Shown here: positions 8,253 to 16,363 of the stretch, one piece after another
Position numbering within the stretch: position 1 is the stretch's first letter
Layout of the letters: each line of letters starts with the position of its first letter
DNA from: Pseudomonadota bacterium
Lineage (GTDB): Bacteria; Pseudomonadota; Alphaproteobacteria; Rhizobiales; Xanthobacteraceae
Length of the DNA: 64,000 nt
NCBI GenBank assembly: GCA_023387735.1
Contig: JAEWHP010000035.1
Coordinates: 1-64,000, forward strand
Direction: 5' to 3'
Program-made: the position numbers and the translations under genes
Notes under the pieces: generated by a model
The model's input: the letters and a program-made list of their open reading frames with translations, nothing else
What the model was told of the DNA's origin: nothing
Database searches by the model: none

Positions 8253-9095
8253 CTACCACAGCGCCCGCGTCACGTCGTCGAACAACTCGTCCACCGTGAA
8301 CGCGCGCGGGATGAGCTTCTGTTGCGCGCTGTACCTGATGATCAACTCCAGCGATCGCCGCATCGCATCCCGGTCGAACCGGACCGCAGCCGCGGCCGAT
8401 GCCGCCAGCAGCCGATGAACTTCGCGCACGATGTCCGGGTGCTGTTTCGACAGAGCTCGGCCCACCACCACCATATGATTGATCGGAACGACCTTGTGCT
8501 TGCCGAACCATGCCTCTTCCTCGGCGATGACATCGGCGAACAACGGCTTGAGATCGGGATGATCGGATTTCTCGCCGAGCACCGCATCGAGTTCGCCGTC
8601 AATCAGCATCTGGATGATCTGCTTGCCCGCGGGCGCGCGCCTGGTCGTATCAACGAATTCGGCGACATGCGCGTCCTCGAACGTGACCCAGTCGATCGAG
8701 TCGAGATCGACGCCATGGTCGTTTGCCAGGATGCCGCGCAGCCAGGCGCCGGTCGTGGTGGTGACGGAGCGGATGCCGACGCGCTTGCCATTGAGATCGC
8801 GCGCCGCAAGCCTCCCCGCCTTCGCATTGTAGAGCGTGTGACCATGCTGAAACCGCGCCAGTACGACATCCGGCAGCAGCACCATCGGCTTGCCGAAGGA
8901 CTTTGCCATCAGGTAGGTGACGATGGCCATCTCCGAGACGTCGAACGCGGCCTCGCGCACCATTGGCTTGAAGCCCTTGTTGGTCGGCGAATAGTGCGCG
9001 AATTCGAACTCGACGAGGTCGGATTTGACCAGGCCATTCTTCAGCGCGGCCGTACTTGGGTGGTCGCCGAGCAGCGTCTTGAGGCGCATAGCCAC
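8253..9095 (-). CDS. Dihydroxyphthalate decarboxylase-like / periplasmic-binding-fold protein
   Basis: 280-residue protein with the periplasmic-binding-protein type 2 fold, most like the branch annotated 4,5-dihydroxyphthalate decarboxylase or NMT1/SsuA-like binding protein. It has no signal peptide, so it should be cytosolic, which favours an enzymatic role over transport. Typical segments are a two-lobe hinge around MAIVTYLMAKSFG, the RDLNGKRVGIRS.TTTGAWLRGIL ligand-loop region, and the second-lobe VPINHMVVVGRAL. The start is GTG 9095, preceded by GGAGGAGGG. It lies between the GalB-like gene and the extradiol dioxygenase, consistent with aromatic-acid catabolism. Decarboxylase activity is inference only. 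Confidence 0.75.
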   Translation of the reverse strand: MAMRLKTLLGDHPSTAALKNGLVKSDLVEFEFAHYSPTNKGFKPMVREAAFDVSEMAIVTYLMAKSFGKPMVLLPDVVLARFQHGHTLYNAKAGRLAARDLNGKRVGIRSVTTTTGAWLRGILANDHGVDLDSIDWVTFEDAHVAEFVDTTRRAPAGKQIIQMLIDGELDAVLGEKSDHPDLKPLFADVIAEEEAWFGKHKVVPINHMVVVGRALSKQHPDIVREVHRLLAASAAAAVRFDRDAMRRSLELIIRYSAQQKLIPRAFTVDELFDDVTRALW

Positions 9096-9096
9096 C

Positions 9097-9144
9097 TCAA
9101 CCCTCCTCCGGCGTGTCGAAAAATCCAGCGACGGCCGTCTTCAT
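9097..9144 (-). CDS. Possible 15-codon minicistron coupling two genes
   Basis: A 15-residue frame (MKTAVAGFFDTPEEG) whose ATG overlaps the stop codon of the GalB-like gene (ATGA) and whose own stop is one base before the GTG of the next gene. Its last codons form the GGAGGAGGG ribosome site of that gene. It may be a coupling device, the remnant of a longer gene, or chance. There is no homology to judge it by. Confidence 0.3.
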   Translation of the reverse strand: MKTAVAGFFDTPEEG

Positions 9145-9866
9145 GCCAGTTCCTCCAACGCCATCGGGAACAGCCGCTGATAGGCCTCGCCGTAGGTCAT
9201 GGGCTTGCCGGTGTTGCGGCCGCCCTGCACGCCCCGCTGCAGCGCGACGCGCTCATAATAGGCCCACAGATGCTTCTGGGCAGCGAGGATCTCGAACGTC
9301 TTGCGCTTGATCTCCCAGACCTCGTCGATGTTGAGGATCACCTGCGGCTTGAAATTGCACATCTCCGGCTGGTGCGGCTCGAACAGGAACACCGGCGGCG
9401 CCGAGTAGGTGTATTTGGCGCCGGGCTTGTGGCCCATCGCCTGCGCGACCACGCGGGTCTCCTGGGCGAAATGCGCCGCGTTCGGGTGATCGAAATTATA
9501 CGGATCTTCGAGTGCGTGGGTAAGCACGAAGGACGGATTGAGTTCGCGGTAGATATCGACCATGCGGTCGAAATGCGCTTCCGTCAGCCGCAGCGGATAA
9601 TCGCCGGCGTCGAAGAATTCGATCTCCGCCCCCAGCATCTCGGCGGCGCGCTGCGCCTCGTCGCGCCGGCCGGCCTTGACCTTCTCCATCGTCGCGCCGG
9701 ATTCCTTCCAGGCGAACTGGCTCTCGCCGCGCTCGCCGAACGACAGGCACGCGATCTTGATGCGATAGCCCTTCCTGGCGTGCAGCGCGATCGCACCGCC
9801 TGCGCGCCAGACGAAATCGCCAGGATGTGCCGTGACCACCAGGCCCGTCTTGCCAGCGCTGCTCAT
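9141..9866 (-). CDS. PIG-L family protein, GalB-like (4-oxalomesaconate hydratase type)
   Basis: 241-residue LmbE/PIG-L-fold metalloprotein. The zinc motif AHPDDE of the deacetylases reads A-H14-P-G-D17-F here: the zinc ligands His14 and Asp17 are kept, with the distal DHPNAAH (His127, His132), but the Asp that acts as deacetylase base is Gly16. The following text (FVWRAGGAIALH and CLSFGERGES) matches my recollection of Pseudomonas GalB, a PIG-L hydratase of 4-oxalomesaconate in gallate degradation, so a hydratase of a ring-cleavage product is more likely than a deacetylase. Start ATG 9866 lies 21 bp after the TetR gene, and its stop overlaps a minicistron; it sits in the same run as an extradiol dioxygenase. 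Confidence 0.8.
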   Translation of the reverse strand: MSSAGKTGLVVTAHPGDFVWRAGGAIALHARKGYRIKIACLSFGERGESQFAWKESGATMEKVKAGRRDEAQRAAEMLGAEIEFFDAGDYPLRLTEAHFDRMVDIYRELNPSFVLTHALEDPYNFDHPNAAHFAQETRVVAQAMGHKPGAKYTYSAPPVFLFEPHQPEMCNFKPQVILNIDEVWEIKRKTFEILAAQKHLWAYYERVALQRGVQGGRNTGKPMTYGEAYQRLFPMALEELA

Positions 9867-9887
9867 GATCGGAATTTCCTCTCTAGC

Positions 9888-10607
9888 CTATTGCGTGCTG
9901 CCGGCCGCACCCCGGTTTCGGGCGCCGGACTTGGTCCGGCCTGCGTCAGCTTCCGCCACGCTGGCGAGATCGTTGATATCGGAGGCACGCAGCGAAGCGA
10001 CAGTAGACGCGACGATCTGCTCGATCGCTTCCGCCATGTCGCCGCCATCGGCTGCGCCGCGCGACAGCCGCGTGACCCGCTCCGGGTTGACCAGCGTGTA
10101 GTAGAGGGCGCCGAGCAGGAACTGGGAACGCCACACGATCGCGGTGCGCGGCAGATGCGGCAGGCTTTCCCCGATCGCGTCGATGAAGGCGGTCGTCGTG
10201 TCGTCGAAGATTTCGGCGATGATGCGGCCCACCACGGCGTTGCCTTCCGCCGACATCACCGCGCGCAGCCGGGTGAACCGCGCGCCGCCGCCGGCGAGAT
10301 CGCTGCTGGACGAGAACGCCGGCTGCACATAGGCGCGCACGATCGCCTCCAGCCGGTCCTGAACATCGCGCACGCGCCTTGCGGCCACCAGCAATTCGAT
10401 GCGTCGCTTGTTCATCGGGCCGCAGTGCCGCTTGTAGATTTCCAGCAGCAGGCCGTCCTTGGTCTTGAAGTGATAGGTGACGCTGCCGGGATTGGCGCCT
10501 GCTTCCAGCGCGATGTCGCGGATCGAAACGGCGTTGAAGCCACGGGTCGAGAACAGCAACTCGGCCGCGCTCAGGATCGCTTCCCGCATGTTGGGATTTC
10601 GCGTCAT
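9888..10607 (-). CDS. TetR-family transcriptional regulator
   Basis: 239-residue TetR repressor. The N-terminal helix-turn-helix spans about residues 8-55 (REAILSAAELLFSTRGFNAVSIRDIA, then GSVTYHFKTKDGLL). The C-terminal ligand and dimer domain carries a TetR_C-like segment (WRSQFLLGALYYTLVNPERV) seen in regulators of aromatic and acyl-CoA catabolism. A perfect 8-bp inverted repeat just upstream (10631-10650) is its probable operator. It leads the run TetR, GalB-like, decarboxylase-like, dioxygenase and probably controls itself and that run, perhaps also the MFS gene upstream. Start ATG 10607; a second ATG (MREAIL) lies 18 bases in. Confidence 0.92.
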   Translation of the reverse strand: MTRNPNMREAILSAAELLFSTRGFNAVSIRDIALEAGANPGSVTYHFKTKDGLLLEIYKRHCGPMNKRRIELLVAARRVRDVQDRLEAIVRAYVQPAFSSSSDLAGGGARFTRLRAVMSAEGNAVVGRIIAEIFDDTTTAFIDAIGESLPHLPRTAIVWRSQFLLGALYYTLVNPERVTRLSRGAADGGDMAEAIEQIVASTVASLRASDINDLASVAEADAGRTKSGARNRGAAGSTQ

Positions 10608-10630
10608 CGGATTTGCTTTCCGCCCTCTTG

Positions 10631-10650
10631 ATTTGTACGTTTGTACAAAT
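10631..10650. promoter_or_regulatory. Probable TetR operator
   Basis: Perfect inverted repeat: arms ATTTGTAC and GTACAAAT around a 4-base spacer GTTT. It lies 24 bp upstream of the TetR start and 95 bp beyond the end of the MFS gene. Spacing and symmetry fit a TetR dimer site; it also contains the AT-rich sequence expected of the promoter. Confidence 0.75.
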
Positions 10651-10745
10651 AATCAGGCTCGGTCAACAAATAATCGCAAGCCCGGTCGGCACCTCGCCAA
10701 TATCAGCATGCCGTGAGGCGATCGCGCCGATGCTGCGCGGCCAGT

Positions 10746-12035
10746 TCACCGCGCATTCGCCGGCGCGTGGACGTGCCAGAGGTCGGCGCGCCAGTGCAGC
10801 ACGATCGCCAGCATCAGCGCGAGGCCGGCCGCGGCGTAGAGCGTGCCGGTGGCGGCGAAGCCTATCTCGTCGATCAGGCTGCCGGCGGCGAGGAGGCCGA
10901 GCGGGAGGCCGTAGATCACCATCATGCGGACGCCCATCACCCGTCCGCGGAAACTTTCGCTCGCGGTCCGCATCAGGATGACCGCGATCGAGATCATGGC
11001 GAGGCTTTGCGAGAAGCCCGCCACCATCAGGCAGACGATCGCGGTGGGCACGGTCTGCATCTGCACGAACACCAGCAGCGTCACGTACCAGACCACGGTG
11101 GCGCCGATCATCAGCCGCGCCACCCTGAGATCGCGGATCAGGCTCAGCGCGATCGAACCCGCCAGCGAGCCGATCGCAAAACTTGCCGACAGATATCCGA
11201 GCCCGGTCTGGTTGGTGCCGTAGACTGCCTTGGCGATGTAGGGCAGCAAGCCGTTGGAGAGCGGATACGCCGTCAGGTTCGCGAGGAACGCCACCCAGAG
11301 CGCGGCCTGCATGCGCGGCGTGGTCCAGACATAGGCCACGCCCTCCTTCAGGTCGCGCAGCGGCGAGGCTTGCAGCGCGGCATCGACGGCCTTGTCTGCA
11401 GAACCCGGCCTCGCCGGCGCCACCACGCACAGGGTCAGTATGGTGGCGGCGACATAGAGGCAGACGATCGCCACATAGGCCGGACCCATGCCGAGCGCGG
11501 CGAACAGTCCGGCGCCGCTCAGGGCGCCTGCGATGCGCGCGGTATCCATCGTGGTCCGCGAAATGCTGATCGCCCCGATCAACTGGTCGCGCGGCATGAT
11601 GGTCGCCACCAGCGCGCCGCGCACGCCGAGGTCCGACGGCCGGACGATGCCCATCAGGGCCGCAATGATGAAGACGTAGATCGGCGCGAGATGGCCCGTC
11701 AGCGCCAGCGTCATCAGCACGGCGGCAAGAACGGCGTAGGTCGCGCGCATCATCGCCAGTACGTCGCGGTGGCCGATGCGGTCGCCGACGACGCCGAACA
11801 TCGGTGCCACCAGCGTCCCGATATAGCCAAGCGAGGCGAACAAGGTGAGCAGCAGCACCGACCCGGTCTCGACCAGCACGTACCAGCCGAGAATGAGCGT
11901 CTCCATCTCGAACGCCCACGAGGTGAGCAGGTCGGCGGGCCACTGAAAGCGATAATTCCGGACCCGGAATGGTGCGAGCGCGGAGTGCCGCGCGTGGTCG
12001 CTCAAGATGCGCTGGCGCGGTTCATCGCGTTCCAC
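10746..12035 (-). CDS. MFS transporter (EntS/MFS_3-like exporter)
   Basis: 429-residue inner-membrane permease of the major facilitator superfamily, in the 'enterobactin exporter' branch. I count about 11-12 hydrophobic segments, starting with the ALAPFRVRNYRFQW lead-in typical of this branch. A loop-2/3 signature GVVGDRIGHRDVLAMMR and its second-half counterpart (SESFRGRVMGVRM) are present. Start ATG 12035 (MERDEPRQRIL). It lies upstream of the TetR gene on the same strand and could export or import a substrate of the catabolic block; that link is inference. The end of the gene and the operator at 10631-10650 are 96 bp apart. Confidence 0.88.
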   Translation of the reverse strand: MERDEPRQRILSDHARHSALAPFRVRNYRFQWPADLLTSWAFEMETLILGWYVLVETGSVLLLTLFASLGYIGTLVAPMFGVVGDRIGHRDVLAMMRATYAVLAAVLMTLALTGHLAPIYVFIIAALMGIVRPSDLGVRGALVATIMPRDQLIGAISISRTTMDTARIAGALSGAGLFAALGMGPAYVAIVCLYVAATILTLCVVAPARPGSADKAVDAALQASPLRDLKEGVAYVWTTPRMQAALWVAFLANLTAYPLSNGLLPYIAKAVYGTNQTGLGYLSASFAIGSLAGSIALSLIRDLRVARLMIGATVVWYVTLLVFVQMQTVPTAIVCLMVAGFSQSLAMISIAVILMRTASESFRGRVMGVRMMVIYGLPLGLLAAGSLIDEIGFAATGTLYAAAGLALMLAIVLHWRADLWHVHAPANAR

Positions 12036-12090
12036 CCTGCCCCGTTTCTTGTTTTTGCCTTACCGTCGATAGCAAGCCGTGCCCGGCGTT

Positions 12091-14001
12091 TCAAGCCGCC
12101 GACATCGCCTTGCCGCGATGCGAAAACAACAACCGCCTGACGTCGGCGGCCGACACCGCCGGGCTGAACAAATGGCCCTGCATCTCGTTGCAGCCGAGGA
12201 TGAAAAGCAGGTTCCGCTGCTGCTCGGTTTCGACGCCTTCCGCCGTCGTCATCATGTCGCTGGCAGCGGCGATGTTCACCACCGCCTGGACGATCGACGA
12301 GGAGGCGCCGGGGCCGGCCAGATCCTTGATGAAGGAACGATCGATCTTGATCTTGTCGAACGGGAAGCGCTGCAGATAGCTCAGCGAGGAATAGCCGGTG
12401 CCGAAATCGTCCAGCGCAACCCGGACGCCGACCTTGCGCAGTTGATGCAGCACCTCGAGCGCAGCATCATCATCACGAATGAGCACCGCCTCGGTGATTT
12501 CGAGCTCCAGCCGGCTTGCAGCAAGGCCGGAGGATGCGAGCGTCGCGGCGACGTTCAGCGACAGCGTCTTGCTCCCGAACTGGACCGGCGAAACATTGAC
12601 TGCGACGCGGACGTGATCCGGCCAGTTGACGGCCTCGGCGCAGGCGGTGCTCAGCACCCACTGGCCGAGCTGGTTGATCAGGCCGGTCTCCTCGGCGATC
12701 GGAATGAATTCGGTGGACGGGATCATGCCTCGCTCGGGGTGCTGCCATCGCAGCAGCGCCTCGCAGGTGTTGATCTGTCCGCTCTCGATATCGACGATCG
12801 GCTGAAAATGGACTTCGAGATCGCCATCGACGATCGCCTGACGCAGATCGAGCTCCAGGTTTCGCCGCGCCCTGGCGCGTTGATCCATGCCCGCTTCGAA
12901 GAAGCGGTAAGTCCGCCGGCCGTCACCCTTGGCGCCGTACAGCGCGAGGTCCGCATTCCGCAAAAGCTCGTCGAGATCCAGCCCGTCGGCAGGCGAAAGC
13001 GCAATGCCGATACTGGCATCGGTGGTGATCAGGTGCCCCATGCATTCGAACGGCTCCCGGATCGCCGAATGGATTTCATCGACCAGCCGCGTGGTTTCAG
13101 ACAGATGCGTGATGGCACTTTGAATCACCGCGAATTCGTCGCCGCCGAGCCGCGCCGCCACGTCGGTGTCCTTGAGGCACCCGCGCAGGCGTCCGGCGAC
13201 GCCCTTGAGGAGCTCATCGCCGATCGGATGGCCAAGCGCGTCGTTGATGCCCTTGAACTCGTCGATGTCGATATAGAGAACGGCCAGTTGCTCGCCCGGC
13301 CGCATCGCCTCCAGCGCCTGCTCGAGCCGCGCGCGGAACAGCGTCCTGTTGGGAAGGTCCGTCAGCGCGTCGTAATGCGCCAGGTGCGCGATCTTCTCGT
13401 CGGCGCGGGTGCGTTCGGTGATGTCTTCGATGGTGGCCACCCAGCCGCCTTCCTTCAGCGGCCGATTGATGATTTCGATCGCGCGGCCGCCCGGCGTCTG
13501 CGTGAGCTGCCGCGTGGTCTTTCCCAGCGACACCTTTTGTATGATGGCGTTGCAGAACTCATCGACGTCGCCCTCGAACGATCCGGTCTCTTTCCGGTGC
13601 GCGATCAGCCGTTGCATGGTGCAGCCCGGCCTGGCCACATCCGGCGACAGGCCGAACATCTCCAGATAAGGCTGGTTGCAGGTGATGATCCGCGCGGATC
13701 CATCATAGAGAACGAGTCCCTGGGGGATATTGTTGACGGCAATCGAGAGCTGGCGCCGCTCCGAAGCCATTCGCTGTTTGGTCAGTTGATGGCGTCTCAA
13801 CAGCCAGCCGGCGACCATGGCAAGACTGACGACCAGCGCCAGCAGGAGGCGTTCACGCACGCTCCACGCCAGCGTCGCAACATCGGCCGCGACCGACGCC
13901 ACGAGATAGGCGCAGCACAGTGCAACGAGCTTGATCCTGCCCGCCCTGTCGAAAGGATCGGCAGAGCCGCTCGGCGATTGATCGCTGCTGTCGATGCTCA
14001 C
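12091..14001 (-). CDS. Membrane PAS-GGDEF-EAL cyclic-di-GMP enzyme
   Basis: Inner-membrane signalling protein with both diguanylate cyclase and c-di-GMP phosphodiesterase domains. Counting from the GTG at 14001: two transmembrane segments in the first 70 residues, a PAS domain (about 80-195), GGDEF (about 200-370) with intact RLGGDEF (GGDEF at 286-290), and EAL (about 380-620) with EALLRW (414-416) and DDFGTGYSSL. The inhibitory I-site RxxD is KDTD here, so product inhibition may be weakened. GTG 14001 was preferred because GGGGAGG lies 8 bases upstream; an ATG at 14031 is the alternative. It is divergent from the HerA-like gene. Confidence 0.92.
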   Translation of the reverse strand: MSIDSSDQSPSGSADPFDRAGRIKLVALCCAYLVASVAADVATLAWSVRERLLLALVVSLAMVAGWLLRRHQLTKQRMASERRQLSIAVNNIPQGLVLYDGSARIITCNQPYLEMFGLSPDVARPGCTMQRLIAHRKETGSFEGDVDEFCNAIIQKVSLGKTTRQLTQTPGGRAIEIINRPLKEGGWVATIEDITERTRADEKIAHLAHYDALTDLPNRTLFRARLEQALEAMRPGEQLAVLYIDIDEFKGINDALGHPIGDELLKGVAGRLRGCLKDTDVAARLGGDEFAVIQSAITHLSETTRLVDEIHSAIREPFECMGHLITTDASIGIALSPADGLDLDELLRNADLALYGAKGDGRRTYRFFEAGMDQRARARRNLELDLRQAIVDGDLEVHFQPIVDIESGQINTCEALLRWQHPERGMIPSTEFIPIAEETGLINQLGQWVLSTACAEAVNWPDHVRVAVNVSPVQFGSKTLSLNVAATLASSGLAASRLELEITEAVLIRDDDAALEVLHQLRKVGVRVALDDFGTGYSSLSYLQRFPFDKIKIDRSFIKDLAGPGASSSIVQAVVNIAAASDMMTTAEGVETEQQRNLLFILGCNEMQGHLFSPAVSAADVRRLLFSHRGKAMSAA

Positions 14002-14504
14002 CCGAGGTGCCTCCCCGTGCATGTCCCGCAAAATGTCGAGCGGTCGGCGGCGTGGATGCGCCGGACCAAAATCAAGACTGCAATTGAACGCAAAGCCGCA
14101 AATTCAAATGCGCCAGGTCGCGTCCCGGTCATATCGTGCGCCGGACAAGTGGATGACGCGTTACAACTTGCGGTTAGCGATCGGTTACCGCGGTGCGCGC
14201 GCCGGTTCCAATCCTCATCGGCGATAGCGGGTTAGCCGACGTCCCTTCGACGGAACTCTCCTGCGCGATGGTAAACAGGGGATTAATACGCAACGGCGGT
14301 AAGGCAAAACCGGCGATGCAAGAAAGGCCCGATTTTCCTGCGTAACTCGTATCTCAAGCAGCGCACGAATTGCTGTTGCAAAATGAATCGTGACCGCGAT
14401 GGAGCGGATTTAGCCGATGCGCAATCCCGGCAGCTTAACCGTTTCGCTAGTTCGAACTGCCCATACTGAACCAAGCTCATCTCAAGATATTCAGGTTCAA
14501 CACT
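14002..14504. other. Intergenic region between divergent GGDEF-EAL and HerA-like genes
   Basis: About 500 bp that should contain both promoters. The only open frames here are short and lack ribosome sites. The stretch around 14290-14400 is relatively AT-rich. I see no tRNA, repeat or clear operator. Confidence 0.45.
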
Positions 14505-16250
14505 GTGACATCCTTCGGACGTGTGATTTCGGTGCGCGGCTCCCTCGCCCGGGTCGGACTGCTTGCGACAGGCCAGACGCCCATCTCGGAAGTGCGCGCC
14601 ACGGTCGGCCGCTTCATCAGCATCCGCTGCGTGGGCTCCACCATCGTCGCCATGATCACCGAAGTGTCCTGCGAGGATTTGCCGAATTCCGACAGCTATA
14701 TCGCGACCGCCTCGGTCGACCTGCTCGGCGAGATTTCCGGCGGCGAGCGGCCCAAATTCCAGCGCGGCGTCACCAACTATCCGACGATCGGCGATGCCGT
14801 CGACCTCATCACCAATCAGGACCTTCGCACGGTCTACGCGCCGAGCGGCTCCGACCAGATCAATGTCGGCACGCTGCAGCAGGACAAGTCCGTGATCGCC
14901 TATGTCGACGTCGAGGAAATGCTCTCCAAGCATTTTGCGGTGCTAGGGTCCACCGGCGTCGGCAAATCGACCAGCGTTTCGCTGCTGCTGAACGAGATTC
15001 TCAGGGCGCGGCCCAACCTGCGGGTCTTCCTGCTCGACGTCCATAACGAGTACGGCCGCTGCTTCGGCGACCGCGCGCTGGTGCTCAACCCGCGCAACCT
15101 GAAACTGCCGTTCTGGCTGTTCAATTTCGAAGAGATCGTCGACGTGCTGTTCGGCGGCCGTCCCGGCGTGCCCGAGGAACTCGACATCCTCGCCGAAATC
15201 ATACCGCAGGCGAAGGGCATCTATACCCAGTACCAGAACTCCGACCGGCTCGGGCTCAAGCGCATGGACCCCAGGGCCGGCGGCTACACCGTGGATACGC
15301 CAGTACCCTACCGGCTGGTCGACCTGATCTCGCTGATCGACGAACGGATGGGCAAGCTGGAGAACCGCTCCTCGCGCATCATCTATCACAAGCTGATTTC
15401 GCGCGTGGAGACCGTGCGCAACGATCCGCGCTACGCGTTCATGTTCGACAACGCCAATGTCGGCGGCGACACCATGGCCGAAGTGGTCAGCCATCTGTTC
15501 CGCCTGCCCGCCAACGGCCGGCCGATGACCATCATGCAGCTCGCCGGCTTCCCCGCCGAAGTCGTCGATTCCGTGGTGTCGGTGGTGTGCCGCATGGCGT
15601 TCGACTTCGGCCTGTGGAGCGACGGCGTGTCGCCGCTCCTGTTCGTCTGCGAAGAGGCGCACCGCTACGCCTCCGCCGACCGCAACATCGGTTTCGGCCC
15701 GACCCGAAAGGCGGTCTCGCGCATCGCCAAGGAAGGCCGCAAATACGGCGTCTTCCTCGGTCTCGTGACCCAGCGTCCGGCCGAACTCGACGCCACCATC
15801 ATCTCCCAGTGCAACACGCTGTTTGCGATGCGGCTAGCCAACGAGCGCGACCAGGCGCTGCTGCGTTCGGCGGTATCGGATGCCGCCGCCAACCTGCTGT
15901 CGTTCGTGCCATCGCTCGGCACCCGCGAAGTGCTGGCGTTCGGCGAAGGCGTGGCGCTGCCGACGCGCCTGCGCTTCAAGGAGGTTCCGGTCCACCAGTT
16001 GCCGCGCAGCGAAGCCACCATCGCGTCCGTGCCGTCGGTTACCGCCGGCCATGACATGCATTTCGTCTCGGCCGTGCTGGACCGCTGGCGCGGCGCAACC
16101 TCGCATCGCGACGTACCCAACGATCCCGCCGCCGGCGGCGGCGAACGGCCCGCCTCGCGCATCATGACACAGGTGGAAGCGCCGATGCTGCAGCCTTCGA
16201 TGGGGCACGATCCCGATCGCTTCTCGCTCCTGAAGAAGCCGCTGCGCTGA
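14505..16250 (+). CDS. HerA/DUF87-family ATPase
   Basis: 581-residue hexameric-type DNA-translocase ATPase of the HerA/FtsK superfamily. An N-terminal HAS-barrel-like beta domain (1-90) precedes the motor domain with Walker A GSTGVGKST (148-156), FLLDVHNEYG (175-184, acidic motif) and Walker B LLFVCEEAHR (379-388 region). A sensor stretch VTQRPAELDATIISQCNTLFAMRL and a C-terminal HAS-barrel-interacting tail follow. Start GTG 14505. In archaea HerA works with nuclease NurA; in bacteria such ATPases also act in defence with SIR2 or nuclease partners. No nuclease partner is visible in the flanks here, so the role is unknown. The length fits the bacterial stand-alone group. Confidence 0.88.
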   Translation: MTSFGRVISVRGSLARVGLLATGQTPISEVRATVGRFISIRCVGSTIVAMITEVSCEDLPNSDSYIATASVDLLGEISGGERPKFQRGVTNYPTIGDAVDLITNQDLRTVYAPSGSDQINVGTLQQDKSVIAYVDVEEMLSKHFAVLGSTGVGKSTSVSLLLNEILRARPNLRVFLLDVHNEYGRCFGDRALVLNPRNLKLPFWLFNFEEIVDVLFGGRPGVPEELDILAEIIPQAKGIYTQYQNSDRLGLKRMDPRAGGYTVDTPVPYRLVDLISLIDERMGKLENRSSRIIYHKLISRVETVRNDPRYAFMFDNANVGGDTMAEVVSHLFRLPANGRPMTIMQLAGFPAEVVDSVVSVVCRMAFDFGLWSDGVSPLLFVCEEAHRYASADRNIGFGPTRKAVSRIAKEGRKYGVFLGLVTQRPAELDATIISQCNTLFAMRLANERDQALLRSAVSDAAANLLSFVPSLGTREVLAFGEGVALPTRLRFKEVPVHQLPRSEATIASVPSVTAGHDMHFVSAVLDRWRGATSHRDVPNDPAAGGGERPASRIMTQVEAPMLQPSMGHDPDRFSLLKKPLR

Positions 16251-16363
16251 GCCGCCCCCGGCCGCCCGCGATCTGCTCGCGCCGGCCGGTATCCACTCCT
16301 CCCGAAAAACCAGATATGGTTTCGGCGACCCCGCCTCGCGCGGCCTTTAGCCGGAACCCCTTC

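Noticed and set aside
8322..10631. 769-codon plus-strand open frame across three genes
   Set aside because: Antisense to the binding-protein-like, GalB-like and TetR genes, with no homology; typical high-GC shadow.
14200..14225. GGTTCCAATCC resembling a tRNA T-loop
   Set aside because: No pairing stem on both sides and no cloverleaf upstream.
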